Assembly: GCF_025949665.1 (NCBI RefSeq)
Contig: NZ_JAPDFT010000002.1
Coordinates: 62,001 to 126,000 of the forward strand
Direction of reading: 5' to 3'
Source of the DNA: Chryseobacterium viscerum
GTDB taxonomy: Bacteria > Bacteroidota > Bacteroidia > Flavobacteriales > Weeksellaceae
Length of the DNA stretch: 64,000 nucleotides
The position numbers and the translations under genes were made by a program. The first letter of the stretch is position 1. Each line of letters begins with the position of its first letter. Below the pieces are notes generated by a model. That model saw only the letters and a list, made by a program, of their open reading frames with translations, was not told where the DNA came from and made no database searches. This document shows, one piece after another, positions 56,050 through 63,196 of this stretch.

Positions 56050-56116
56050 TCTAATATTAGATGGAATTTTAAACAAAATTAAAATTCGGTTAGTTCAACA
56101 TTAGAGTTTGATTAGA
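56050..56116 (-). promoter_or_regulatory. TCTAAT half-site cluster upstream of efflux operon
   Basis: Palindrome TCTAATATTAGA at 56050-56061 and direct repeat TCTAAT-N5-TCTAAT at 56100-56116 (minus strand), that is, four half-sites in 67 bases. The -7 element lies between. The 11-bp spacing of the direct repeat suits a dimeric OmpR-type regulator, and one is encoded nearby at 57713. Confidence 0.6.
56074..56081 (-). promoter_or_regulatory. Efflux operon -7 element
   Basis: Minus strand TAATTTTG, matching TAnnTTTG, about 57 bases before the TTG start. The nearest TTG (56096-56098) is only 14 bases away, a poor spacing, as in activated promoters. Confidence 0.55.
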
Positions 56117-56155
56117 ACTTTTTTTATTCCTGGGAATTGTATTTGAGTGGGTATG

Positions 56156-56220
56156 TTTTGGCTAAAGCCGAGAGATGTTAAATGTATATCTTAAGCAGGT
56201 TAAAACCCGCTCCTATTGAA
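56156..56220. repeat. Dispersed intergenic repeat with two small hairpins
   Basis: GGCT-AA-AGCC (56160-56169) then GGTT-AA-AACC (56198-56207) ending CCCGCTCCTATTGA. The pattern of GGCTAAAGCC followed by GGGTTAAAACCCG-CTCCTATTGA is one I recognise as a common intergenic repeat in Chryseobacterium. This copy is one of the contents of the 328-base gap 56018-56345. Confidence 0.6.
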
Positions 56221-56229
56221 TATTTTAAT

Positions 56230-56339
56230 CTCTCACAGATTTCACGGATGACACAGATTTTCTAAAATGAATATAATTTTATAAGATTTAAAATGAATCT
56301 AAAATCATCAATCTGCGGGATCTGGGAAATCTGTGGGAG
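56230..56339. repeat. Long imperfect inverted repeat
   Basis: Left arm CTCTCACAGATTTCACGGAT from 56230 to 56259 and right arm ending CTGTGGGAG at 56310-56339 are complementary in 24 of 30 positions, with a 50-base AT-rich middle. The CACAGATT unit recurs inside each arm. It is either a mobile-type or REP-like element or a big RNA hairpin between two divergent-in-function but same-strand operons. Confidence 0.65.
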
Positions 56340-56345
56340 AAAAAA

Positions 56346-57710
56346 TCAAGAATTAACAGGAAATTCAAGAAGAACATTTGTACCTACATTAATAGCAGAA
56401 TCAATTTTCATCACAATATGATGATGATCAAAGATACTTTTTGAAAGTGATAAGCCAATTCCACTGCCCTTCACAGTATCTACATTTTTTCCTCTGAAGA
56501 AGGTTTCAGATATTTTCACAAGATCATCAGTAGGAATTCCTCTTCCTTCATCTCTGACCTCAATATACAACTGGTTGTCTTTCTCTGACAGTATAATCAC
56601 CACAGGTTTATCAAAGGAATATTTGATCGCATTTTCTACAATATTGTACAATGCGAGATATAACAACGTTTCATTTCCGGGAAATTCCAGCAAAGCAGGT
56701 TTTGTTACCTGAAGTTGTATTTTAATAGATGAATTGTTTTCTTTTGCTTTGGGTTCTAATTTCTCGTAGATTTTCCAGATCAGCTCATCCACTCTCATTT
56801 GCTTATGGGAAGATTCAAGTTTTGTCATTCCGGACATCAGCAAAAGATTGTTGAGAATATTTTCAATCTCGTATACGTTTTCCAATGACTCTTTGGCCAC
56901 TTCCTTATATTCTTCCGGAGTACGGTCTTTTTGAGCAAAAACTTCCAGATTTCCAGAGATAGCGGCTAAGGGAGTTTTAAATTCATGAGAAACATAATTG
57001 ATAAAATTCTGCTGTAAGAGTACGTTTTCAGAAATTCTGCCCAACAGTTTATTATACGACTTTATAAGATCTTCAATTTCATCATTGGTATTTGTGGAAG
57101 TAATAATTGCCGTAGAAATGTTATTATATTCCACTTTATTGATACGTTCAACAACGTTGGAAATGGGTTTATAAACCACCTTTGAAAGATATCTGCTCAG
57201 AAAATAAATTGCAAGCAATCCAATTAACAGTACGGAAAGCATGATAATCGCCAGCCTAAGGATCTGTGATTGAAAAGAATCATTTGAAGATTTTACAAAA
57301 ACCACAAAATCACCCTGATTATCCGGATAAAAAATTCCATAGTAGAATTGATTATCAGACATAAACTGTATTCCTTTATTATTGCGTACAGCCTGTAAAT
57401 GGAAAAGTTGTATATTCTTATCGTTCAGATTATGCCCAAAAGTCACTTCATTATTCTGGTTATAGACTGCAACCCTGTTATTCTGAATCAAGTGATTGTA
57501 TTCTTTTTTGATCTGAGCATGGCGGTCTTTCGGAAGTTCATCTTTTTCGAGATAGTAAATAGCAGAAATAAGAGCTGTATTTCTCAGCTTTTCAAAATAA
57601 AAAATCTTGGTACTGTCATAATAGGCAAAGAATATCACCGCAGATGTGATGATAGAAACAATGCCGAAAGAAAGGCTTGAAATAAGGGTAAATCTGTTTC
57701 TGAGCGTCAT
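56346..57710 (-). CDS. Sensor histidine kinase
   Basis: A 454-residue membrane kinase. Two spans (about 9-31 and 151-172) bracket a periplasmic sensor region, followed by a HAMP linker, a HisKA domain with the phospho-acceptor His242 in FINYVSHEFKTPLAAISG, and the HATPase domain (NIVENAIKYSFDKPVVIILS, DEGRGIPTDDLVKISETFFR, GSGIGLSLSKSIF). It is 2 bases after the response regulator gene and downstream of the efflux-operon upstream region, so it probably senses the metal that the pump exports. Confidence 0.93.
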   Translation of the reverse strand: MTLRNRFTLISSLSFGIVSIITSAVIFFAYYDSTKIFYFEKLRNTALISAIYYLEKDELPKDRHAQIKKEYNHLIQNNRVAVYNQNNEVTFGHNLNDKNIQLFHLQAVRNNKGIQFMSDNQFYYGIFYPDNQGDFVVFVKSSNDSFQSQILRLAIIMLSVLLIGLLAIYFLSRYLSKVVYKPISNVVERINKVEYNNISTAIITSTNTNDEIEDLIKSYNKLLGRISENVLLQQNFINYVSHEFKTPLAAISGNLEVFAQKDRTPEEYKEVAKESLENVYEIENILNNLLLMSGMTKLESSHKQMRVDELIWKIYEKLEPKAKENNSSIKIQLQVTKPALLEFPGNETLLYLALYNIVENAIKYSFDKPVVIILSEKDNQLYIEVRDEGRGIPTDDLVKISETFFRGKNVDTVKGSGIGLSLSKSIFDHHHIVMKIDSAINVGTNVLLEFPVNS

Positions 57711-57712
57711 TT

Positions 57713-58387
57713 TCAGTCTTTGATCAAATATCCGGTTCCTTTCACCGTATGAATAATTTTCTGTTCTGTTTCATCAATCTTGTTACGGACATAGGAAATA
57801 TAAACATCCACTACATTCGTTGTATTATCAAAATCAATCCCCCATACCTTATGTAAAATCTGAGTTCTGCTCAGTACTTTATTTTTATTCTCCATCAGGA
57901 AAGTAAAAAGTTTGTATTCTGTAGGGGAAAATTCTATTTCCTTATCGTTCTGCGTTACTTTGTGAAGATCAGTATCAATCACGATATTTGCACATGATAA
58001 ATATTGATCTTCCTTCTGATAGCTTAATTTATTTCTTCTCGTTAGCGCTTTAATCCTTGAAATCAGTTCTTCAAAATGGAAAGGTTTTGATAAATAATCA
58101 TCAGCACCCATATCCAGCATTTTGATTTTATCATCAGGACTGTTCAGGGCGCTTAAAACCAAAATCGGGGTATAATTTCCTTTAAATCTGATAATCTGAG
58201 TAAGCTGCATTCCATCCAATCCGGGAAGCATAATATCCATTAAAATGAGATCAAAATCATAGGTATGAAGAAGTTCACGCGCTTTTTCCCCGGAATCTGC
58301 AAGGGTAAGATTGTATCCAGCCTCTGAAAGGCCTTTTATCAGGAAATTGCTGATTCTTTGATCATCTTCTACCAACAAAATATTCAT
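57713..58387 (-). CDS. OmpR-type response regulator
   Basis: A 224-residue DNA-binding response regulator. Receiver MNILLVEDDQRISNFLIKGL with phospho-acceptor Asp51 in LILMDIMLPG, then a winged-helix with YTPILVLSALNSPDDKIKML, FTFLMENKNKVLSRTQILHK and VYISYVRNKIDETEQ. The frame runs upstream to 58471; the ATG at 58387 starts the receiver properly. It is paired with the kinase 56346 and is the likely regulator of the efflux operon (inference). Confidence 0.93.
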   Translation of the reverse strand: MNILLVEDDQRISNFLIKGLSEAGYNLTLADSGEKARELLHTYDFDLILMDIMLPGLDGMQLTQIIRFKGNYTPILVLSALNSPDDKIKMLDMGADDYLSKPFHFEELISRIKALTRRNKLSYQKEDQYLSCANIVIDTDLHKVTQNDKEIEFSPTEYKLFTFLMENKNKVLSRTQILHKVWGIDFDNTTNVVDVYISYVRNKIDETEQKIIHTVKGTGYLIKD

Positions 58388-58511
58388 CATTTTCTGAAAT
58401 TTCCCATAAATATAAGTATTCTTGTTCAGAAAGGAAGCCAGAAGAAGGAAGAGGGAACTAACTTCCAACATCCTTCTTCCTTCTTCCAGCCTTTTTTCAT
58501 AATTTTGGAAG

Positions 58512-60017
58512 ATGGAGATGCTATATTTAATTATTGGGTTGATTGCCGGTGGTATACTTGGCGCCGTTATATTATATTTTGCGCTGAAATCATCAATGGT
58601 TTCAAGAAGTGTTTATGATGCGCTGAACACCTTATCTATTAAAACCCAGTCTGATCTCGAAAATTCAAATCTGAAGATTCAGGAACTTCATCAGAATATC
58701 AGCAAAGAAAGAGAAGCTAATATACTGCAGCAGGATCTTTTGGACGATCTGAAAAATGAATTTTCTAAAATCTCCGCCGAATATTCGTCTTTAAATATTC
58801 AGTTTCAGGAATTAAAACAAATCAATCTGAAACATACTTCTCAGATAGAAACTCATATTCTTGAAAAGCAAACTCTTTTTGCTAAAAACTCTGAGCTTTC
58901 TGCCAAAAATGAAGGTCTTCAACAATCTCTTGATACCCAGAAAGAAGAAATTATCAAGATTCAGGAAGATTCTAAACTTCAGTTTGAAAACCTCGCCAAT
59001 AAAATTTTAGAAGAAAAAACAGAAAAGTTTACTACTTTAAATCAAAATAATTTAAAAAATATCCTTGAGCCTTTTCAGGAGAAAATTGCCGACTTAAAAA
59101 ACAAGGTCAACGAAGCCTACGAAAAGGAAAATAAAGAACGTTTCTCCCTTGCCGAAAAAGTAAAAGAACTTGCAGAATTAAACCAACAGATCTCTGAAGA
59201 TGCCAAAAAACTGACCCGCGCTCTGAAAGGAGAAAGCAAAACCCAAGGAAACTGGGGCGAGATGATTCTGGAAAGTATTCTTGAAAAATCAGGATTGGTA
59301 AAAGGAAGAGAATATTTCCTGGAACATGAATTACGTGATGAAGATAACAAAGCTTTATTCTCTGAATTTTCCGGAAAGAAAATGCGACCTGATGCTGTTG
59401 TAAAATATCCGGATGAAAGAAATGTCATCATTGATTCTAAAGTATCACTGACTGCTTTCACAGAATTGGTAGACGAAACTGACGCCGATATTTATGCTAT
59501 AAAATTGAGCCAGCACCTGGGATCTATCAAAAATCATATTAATCAATTAAGTCAAAAAGCATACGATGACTATGGGAAATCACTGGATTTCGTAATGATG
59601 TTTATTCCTAGTGAACCAGCTTATATTGCTGCGATGCAGGCAGACCAGAATCTTTGGAACTATGCCTACGAAAGAAGAATCCTACTGCTTAATCCAAGCA
59701 ATCTGATTACTTCTCTTAAACTGATTGCTGATCTTTGGAAACGTGAATACCAAAACCGAAATTCCATAGAAATTGCTGAACGCGGAGCCAGACTTTATGA
59801 CAAATTTGTAGGATTTGTGGATAACTTAGAGAAAGTTGGAAGAAATCTTGATCAGGCAAAGAATGTATATAATGATGCCTACAAACAGCTTCATACAGGA
59901 AATGACAATCTTGTAATACAGACTCAAAAACTGAAGTCATTAGGGATTAAAAACAAAAAAGACCTGCCTCAAAGTCTTATTGACAACAGTAATTTTATTG
60001 AGCCATCAGAAAGCTAA
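58512..60017 (+). CDS. rmuC: DNA recombination protein RmuC
   Basis: A 501-residue protein. It has an N-terminal membrane span (LIIGLIAGGILGAVILYFAL), a long coiled coil (about residues 45-195) and the RmuC nuclease-like domain, with KTQGNWGEMILESILEKSGL, MRPDAVVKYPDERNVIIDSK, FVMMFIPSEPAYIAAM and LNPSNLITSLKLIADLWKRE. RmuC limits DNA inversions in Escherichia coli. It is divergent from the OmpR-type regulator and followed by a LytTR gene 12 bases on. Confidence 0.93.
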   Translation: MEMLYLIIGLIAGGILGAVILYFALKSSMVSRSVYDALNTLSIKTQSDLENSNLKIQELHQNISKEREANILQQDLLDDLKNEFSKISAEYSSLNIQFQELKQINLKHTSQIETHILEKQTLFAKNSELSAKNEGLQQSLDTQKEEIIKIQEDSKLQFENLANKILEEKTEKFTTLNQNNLKNILEPFQEKIADLKNKVNEAYEKENKERFSLAEKVKELAELNQQISEDAKKLTRALKGESKTQGNWGEMILESILEKSGLVKGREYFLEHELRDEDNKALFSEFSGKKMRPDAVVKYPDERNVIIDSKVSLTAFTELVDETDADIYAIKLSQHLGSIKNHINQLSQKAYDDYGKSLDFVMMFIPSEPAYIAAMQADQNLWNYAYERRILLLNPSNLITSLKLIADLWKREYQNRNSIEIAERGARLYDKFVGFVDNLEKVGRNLDQAKNVYNDAYKQLHTGNDNLVIQTQKLKSLGIKNKKDLPQSLIDNSNFIEPSES

Positions 60018-60029
60018 AACCTTGCTTTT

Positions 60030-60869
60030 ATGTTTTCATTTGCAGCATATCCATATCCAAAATCCGAATCATTCAAAGAAATCTTTGTTTCTTCTTTGGG
60101 AGCCGGAGTATCTGTATATCTGTTTCTGATTATTTTTCAGCCCTTTGGTACAGAAAGCTTTCATCACCCGTATAAATTTTTATTACTTTTCCCTTATTGC
60201 ATTATTTTTGGAACAGCGTTTTTCATTACCAATCTTTTAACTTCTCGTTTTAGCAGCTGGAATATTGGTACTGAGCTTCTGAAAATAATATTCATTCTGT
60301 TTGTTGGATCAATTCTATCCTACTTTTACAATTCATTATTTCTGAGTCATGTACAACTTGACCTTGCTAATTATTTGTATATGTTCCTTTATTCTCTGGC
60401 TGTTGGTATTCCAGTTTCTATCATATATATTTTATCGCGGTATATCTATTTAAAGAATATCCATGAAAATACAGCGCAGAGTATTTCTCAACATCTTCCC
60501 GTTTCGGATCCTGAACAACAACAAAATTTGTTAAAAATATCAGCTCAGAATACAGAACTTAGCATCAATGAAAAAGATTTTCTTTGCGTTCAGTCCATGG
60601 AAAACTACTGTACATTTTACTTTTTAGAGAATAACAGCTTAAAAAAAACAGTAATCAGAATAAGCTTTTCCAATGCTTTACAACAAATCGAAACAACTTC
60701 TGTCAAAAAATGCCACCGTTCTTATATTGTTAATCTTAGAAGGGTAAAAAATCTCAAAGGAAATGCTCAGGGCTATAAATTAATTCTCCCTGAAATTGAT
60801 TTTGAAATTCCCGTTTCAAGAAGTTTTATTCATTCAATTATTCCTCAATTACAACAACTAAATCTGTAA
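60030..60869 (+). CDS. LytTR-domain membrane regulator
   Basis: A 279-residue protein. Four N-terminal membrane spans (about 20-42, 48-70, 83-105, 110-135) are followed by a LytTR DNA-binding domain at the C terminus (INEKDFLCVQSMENYCTFYF, KCHRSYIVNLRRVKNLKGNA, FEIPVSRSFIHSI). A membrane-bound LytTR protein may respond to a signal in the membrane and bind DNA near it. It follows rmuC by 12 bases. Target genes are unknown. Confidence 0.88.
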   Translation: MFSFAAYPYPKSESFKEIFVSSLGAGVSVYLFLIIFQPFGTESFHHPYKFLLLFPYCIIFGTAFFITNLLTSRFSSWNIGTELLKIIFILFVGSILSYFYNSLFLSHVQLDLANYLYMFLYSLAVGIPVSIIYILSRYIYLKNIHENTAQSISQHLPVSDPEQQQNLLKISAQNTELSINEKDFLCVQSMENYCTFYFLENNSLKKTVIRISFSNALQQIETTSVKKCHRSYIVNLRRVKNLKGNAQGYKLILPEIDFEIPVSRSFIHSIIPQLQQLNL

Positions 60870-60959
60870 AGTTGTCATTCGTCACTATTACTTGCTACTC
60901 ATCACATTAACTTGAAAGCATAGATTTTAAACCACATTTTTGCTCAAAAATTAACCAAC

Positions 60960-61751
60960 ATGAGTAAAAACATCCGTTTCTTCTTCATCTTTATTTTAGG
61001 TTTTACAATCTATTATTTCTCCGATTTTTTCTTTTTTAAAAACATTCAGACGTTCTCAAAAAATCTGTTTCACAACAAAGCAATAGCCCATGTAATTGCT
61101 TATTCAGTAACTTTAATTCCATTGATGGCTGCATTAAAAATTCTGTTACACAAAAGAAGCATTTCAGAGCTACTTTCATTAAATAAGTCCATTTTCAAAG
61201 GATTTACTTTGGCACTTATTGGAACTCTGCCTATGCTTATCGGATACATGATCCATTTTAAAGCAATCAGTAAAATAAATCTTGAAACACTATTTATTAA
61301 CACCCTTTCGTCAGCATTTTTTGAAGAGATCATTTTCAGAGCTTTTCTTATCGGAATACTATACAGGTTTACCAGGCTTGGTTTTTTATCCTCGGCCTTA
61401 TTAGGCTCTTTACTCTTTGCACAGGTTCATTTATATCAAAGTCAGAACATAACAGAACTTACTGAGATATTTGCCATTACATTTCTAGGTTCAATATTCT
61501 TTTCCTGGGTATATTTTGAATCTGAATATAACTTATGGACTGCCATCTTCCTTCATTTCTTTATGAATTTGTACTGGGAAATCTTTAATGTATCAGAAAA
61601 TGTTTCCGGAAACCTCTATGGAAATCTGTATAAACTGATCTCAATTGCAGTCTTGATAGTAGTTATCATCTATTTTAAAAGAAAAAATAAAATCCCGTTT
61701 GAAGTAACATGGAAAAGTCTTTTTATCAAAACCAGAGAAGTTCAATCATAA
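60960..61751 (+). CDS. CPBP-family intramembrane metalloprotease
   Basis: A 263-residue multi-span membrane protein of the CPBP (Abi/CAAX-type) family. The catalytic motifs are in place: AFFEEIIFRAFLIG (EExxxR), FAQVHLYQ (His) and IFLHFFMNLYWEIF (HxxxN-like). About seven hydrophobic segments are present. The substrate is unknown; family members act in protein maturation or bacteriocin self-immunity. It is 19 bases upstream of the methyltransferase gene, so they may share a transcript. Confidence 0.9.
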   Translation: MSKNIRFFFIFILGFTIYYFSDFFFFKNIQTFSKNLFHNKAIAHVIAYSVTLIPLMAALKILLHKRSISELLSLNKSIFKGFTLALIGTLPMLIGYMIHFKAISKINLETLFINTLSSAFFEEIIFRAFLIGILYRFTRLGFLSSALLGSLLFAQVHLYQSQNITELTEIFAITFLGSIFFSWVYFESEYNLWTAIFLHFFMNLYWEIFNVSENVSGNLYGNLYKLISIAVLIVVIIYFKRKNKIPFEVTWKSLFIKTREVQS

Positions 61752-61759
61752 ATTTTGCA

Positions 61760-61767
61760 TAATTTTG
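61760..61767 (+). promoter_or_regulatory. -7 element close to the SpoU methyltransferase start
   Basis: TAATTTTG matches TAnnTTTG and lies just 4 bases before the ATG at 61772, so any transcript from it would be nearly leaderless. Confidence 0.45.
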
Positions 61768-61771
61768 CAGC

Positions 61772-62539
61772 ATGTTGATAGAAAGTTTTCAAAACGATAA
61801 AATAAAAAACGTCACTAAGCTCCTTACTGACAACAGATTCCGTAAAAAATCAAAAGTTTTTGTAGTAGAAGGCCAGCAGGAAAATGAAAGAGCTATGCAG
61901 TATGATTTTGAACCGCTGGAGTTCTTTATCTGTGAAAATATCTTTAAGGGAACCCTACCCGAGGGAAAAATCCATCATGTAAGTGAAAAAGTATATGAAA
62001 AAATAGCTTACCGAGGAAGTTCTGAAGGAATTATCGGGATCTACCAGGCAAAAGAAACTCCGCTTTCATCATTTATTCCTAAAGAAGATTCTACGATAAT
62101 TATTGTTGAAGGCATAGAAAAACCGGGAAATCTTGGAGCTATTTTAAGAAGTTGTGAAGCGTTTGGAGTAGATGCACTGATTGTTGCTGACGGAAAAACA
62201 GATTTTTACAATCCTAATGTGATCAGATCCAGTGTGGGCTGCCTTTTCGGAATGGAAGTATATCAGGCTGAAAATGAAGAAACATTGGAATTTCTTCAAA
62301 AAAACAGTTTCAATATTTACACTACACTTATGGATGAAAGTGCTGAAGATCTTTATAAGAGAGATTTCAGACAGCGTTCAGCAGTATTATTCGGTACTGA
62401 ACATTCCGGATTGAGTGATTTCTGGATAGGAAAAGGAAAAAACACTTTGATTCCTATGGCCGGAAGTATTGATTCTTTAAATCTGAGCAATGCAGTGGCG
62501 ATTACCTGCTATGAATCTTTAAAACAAAAGAAAGGATAA
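61772..62539 (+). CDS. TrmH/SpoU-family RNA 2'-O-methyltransferase
   Basis: A 255-residue SPOUT-class methyltransferase that uses S-adenosylmethionine to methylate ribose in tRNA or rRNA. The N-terminal substrate-binding domain (TKLLTDNRFRKKSKVFVVEG) is followed by the knot with IIIVEGIEKPGNLGAILRSC, VIRSSVGCLFGMEVYQ, AVLFGTEHSGLSD and IPMAGSIDSLNLSNAVAITC. The exact RNA target is not given by sequence. Confidence 0.9.
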   Translation: MLIESFQNDKIKNVTKLLTDNRFRKKSKVFVVEGQQENERAMQYDFEPLEFFICENIFKGTLPEGKIHHVSEKVYEKIAYRGSSEGIIGIYQAKETPLSSFIPKEDSTIIIVEGIEKPGNLGAILRSCEAFGVDALIVADGKTDFYNPNVIRSSVGCLFGMEVYQAENEETLEFLQKNSFNIYTTLMDESAEDLYKRDFRQRSAVLFGTEHSGLSDFWIGKGKNTLIPMAGSIDSLNLSNAVAITCYESLKQKKG

Positions 62540-62580
62540 TAATTTTGGACTTTATCCTATGTAGCTTTTTATAAAATAAG

Positions 62581-62604
62581 ATTGCTTCGCCTTCGGCCCG
62601 CAAT
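62581..62604. repeat. Small GC pocket with inverted ends
   Basis: ATTGC (62581-62585) and GCAAT (62600-62604) flank TTCGCCTTCGGCCC, a GC-rich island in AT-rich DNA. It may be a small dispersed repeat; sequences like GCTTCGCCTTCGG occur often in Chryseobacterium intergenic DNA (recalled, not searched). Confidence 0.4.
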
Positions 62605-62616
62605 GGCTAAGCATAA

Positions 62617-62648
62617 AAAAACCGTCTCACTGAGTGAAACGGTTCTTT
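62617..62648. terminator. Bidirectional terminator between convergent genes
   Basis: Stem AACCGT (62620-62625) and ACGGTT (62639-62644) with inner TCAC/GTGA pairing. It serves both the methyltransferase (plus) and the Ala-rich lipoprotein (minus; seven T follow on the minus strand). Confidence 0.8.
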
Positions 62649-62670
62649 TATTGTTAAGCGTATGCTAGAA

Positions 62671-63012
62671 TTATTTCTTAGCAGCGTCTTTTGCAGCATC
62701 TTTAGCAGCGTCAGCAGCTCCTTTAGCAGCATCAGCAGCTCCTTTAGCAGCTTCTCCAGCTCCTTTAGCAGCATCTTTAGCAACTTCAGCACCAGCAGCA
62801 GTTGTAGCAGCAGCAGCATCTTTAGTAGCTTCTACAGCAGTAGTTGCAGCAGAATCAACAACTTTAGCAGCTGAATCAGAAACTACAGCAGCAGAATCAG
62901 CTACAGTAGCAGCAGCAGAATCAGTTGCTCCTTCAGTAGAAGTAGCTTCAGTTTTTTTACAAGCAACTAGAGAGATTGCAGCGATAGCAGCTACGAATAA
63001 TGACTTTTTCAT
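62671..63012 (-). CDS. Ala-rich lipoprotein with LEA-like helical repeats
   Basis: A 113-residue lipoprotein (signal KKSLFVAAIAAISLVACKKT). The mature part is low complexity, mostly Ala, Lys, Asp and Glu, with an AAKGAADAAKDAA-type heptad/11-mer repeat that should fold as a long amphipathic helix, as in LEA or apolipoprotein-like proteins. A stress or surface-spacer role is conceivable. Its promoter is at 63082-63089 and a terminator is at 62617-62648, so it is monocistronic. The plus-strand frame over the same bases is a shadow. Confidence 0.85.
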   Translation of the reverse strand: MKKSLFVAAIAAISLVACKKTEATSTEGATDSAAATVADSAAVVSDSAAKVVDSAATTAVEATKDAAAATTAAGAEVAKDAAKGAGEAAKGAADAAKGAADAAKDAAKDAAKK

Positions 63013-63081
63013 AATAAATTAAATTTAATTTTGTTAATATTGTTTTATAAAATTTTCTTCTGTTCTGTTATTTGAACAAGA

Positions 63082-63089
63082 CAAAGGTA
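63082..63089 (-). promoter_or_regulatory. -7 element of the Ala-rich lipoprotein gene
   Basis: Minus strand TACCTTTG, matching TAnnTTTG, 70 bases before the ATG at 63012. The divergent gene at 63197 has the same octamer. Confidence 0.5.
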
Positions 63090-63103
63090 TAGCAGATAGA
63101 AAA

Positions 63104-63135
63104 TTTGTTTATGAAAAATAATTGTAATACCTTTG
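63104..63135 (+). promoter_or_regulatory. Promoter of the gene at 63197
   Basis: TTG at 63105-63107, 20-base spacer, TACCTTTG at 63128-63135, a full match to the -7 consensus. The start site would fall near 63142, inside a 9-bp dyad. Confidence 0.65.
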
Positions 63136-63152
63136 TAAAATAGTTTTACAAA
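63132..63152 (+). promoter_or_regulatory. Dyad overlapping the -7 element and start site
   Basis: TTTGTAAAA (63132-63140) and TTTTACAAA (63144-63152) are perfect inverted repeats with a TAG centre. It overlaps the last bases of the -7 element and the presumed start site, so it could be an operator or a 5'-end hairpin. Confidence 0.5.
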
Positions 63153-63196
63153 AAAACATAACTGATAATCAACAATTTAATTATTTTTTGAAAAAT

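Noticed and set aside
62662..62874. Serine-rich open frame on the plus strand
   Set aside because: It is the antisense of the Ala-rich lipoprotein codons, a low-complexity shadow.
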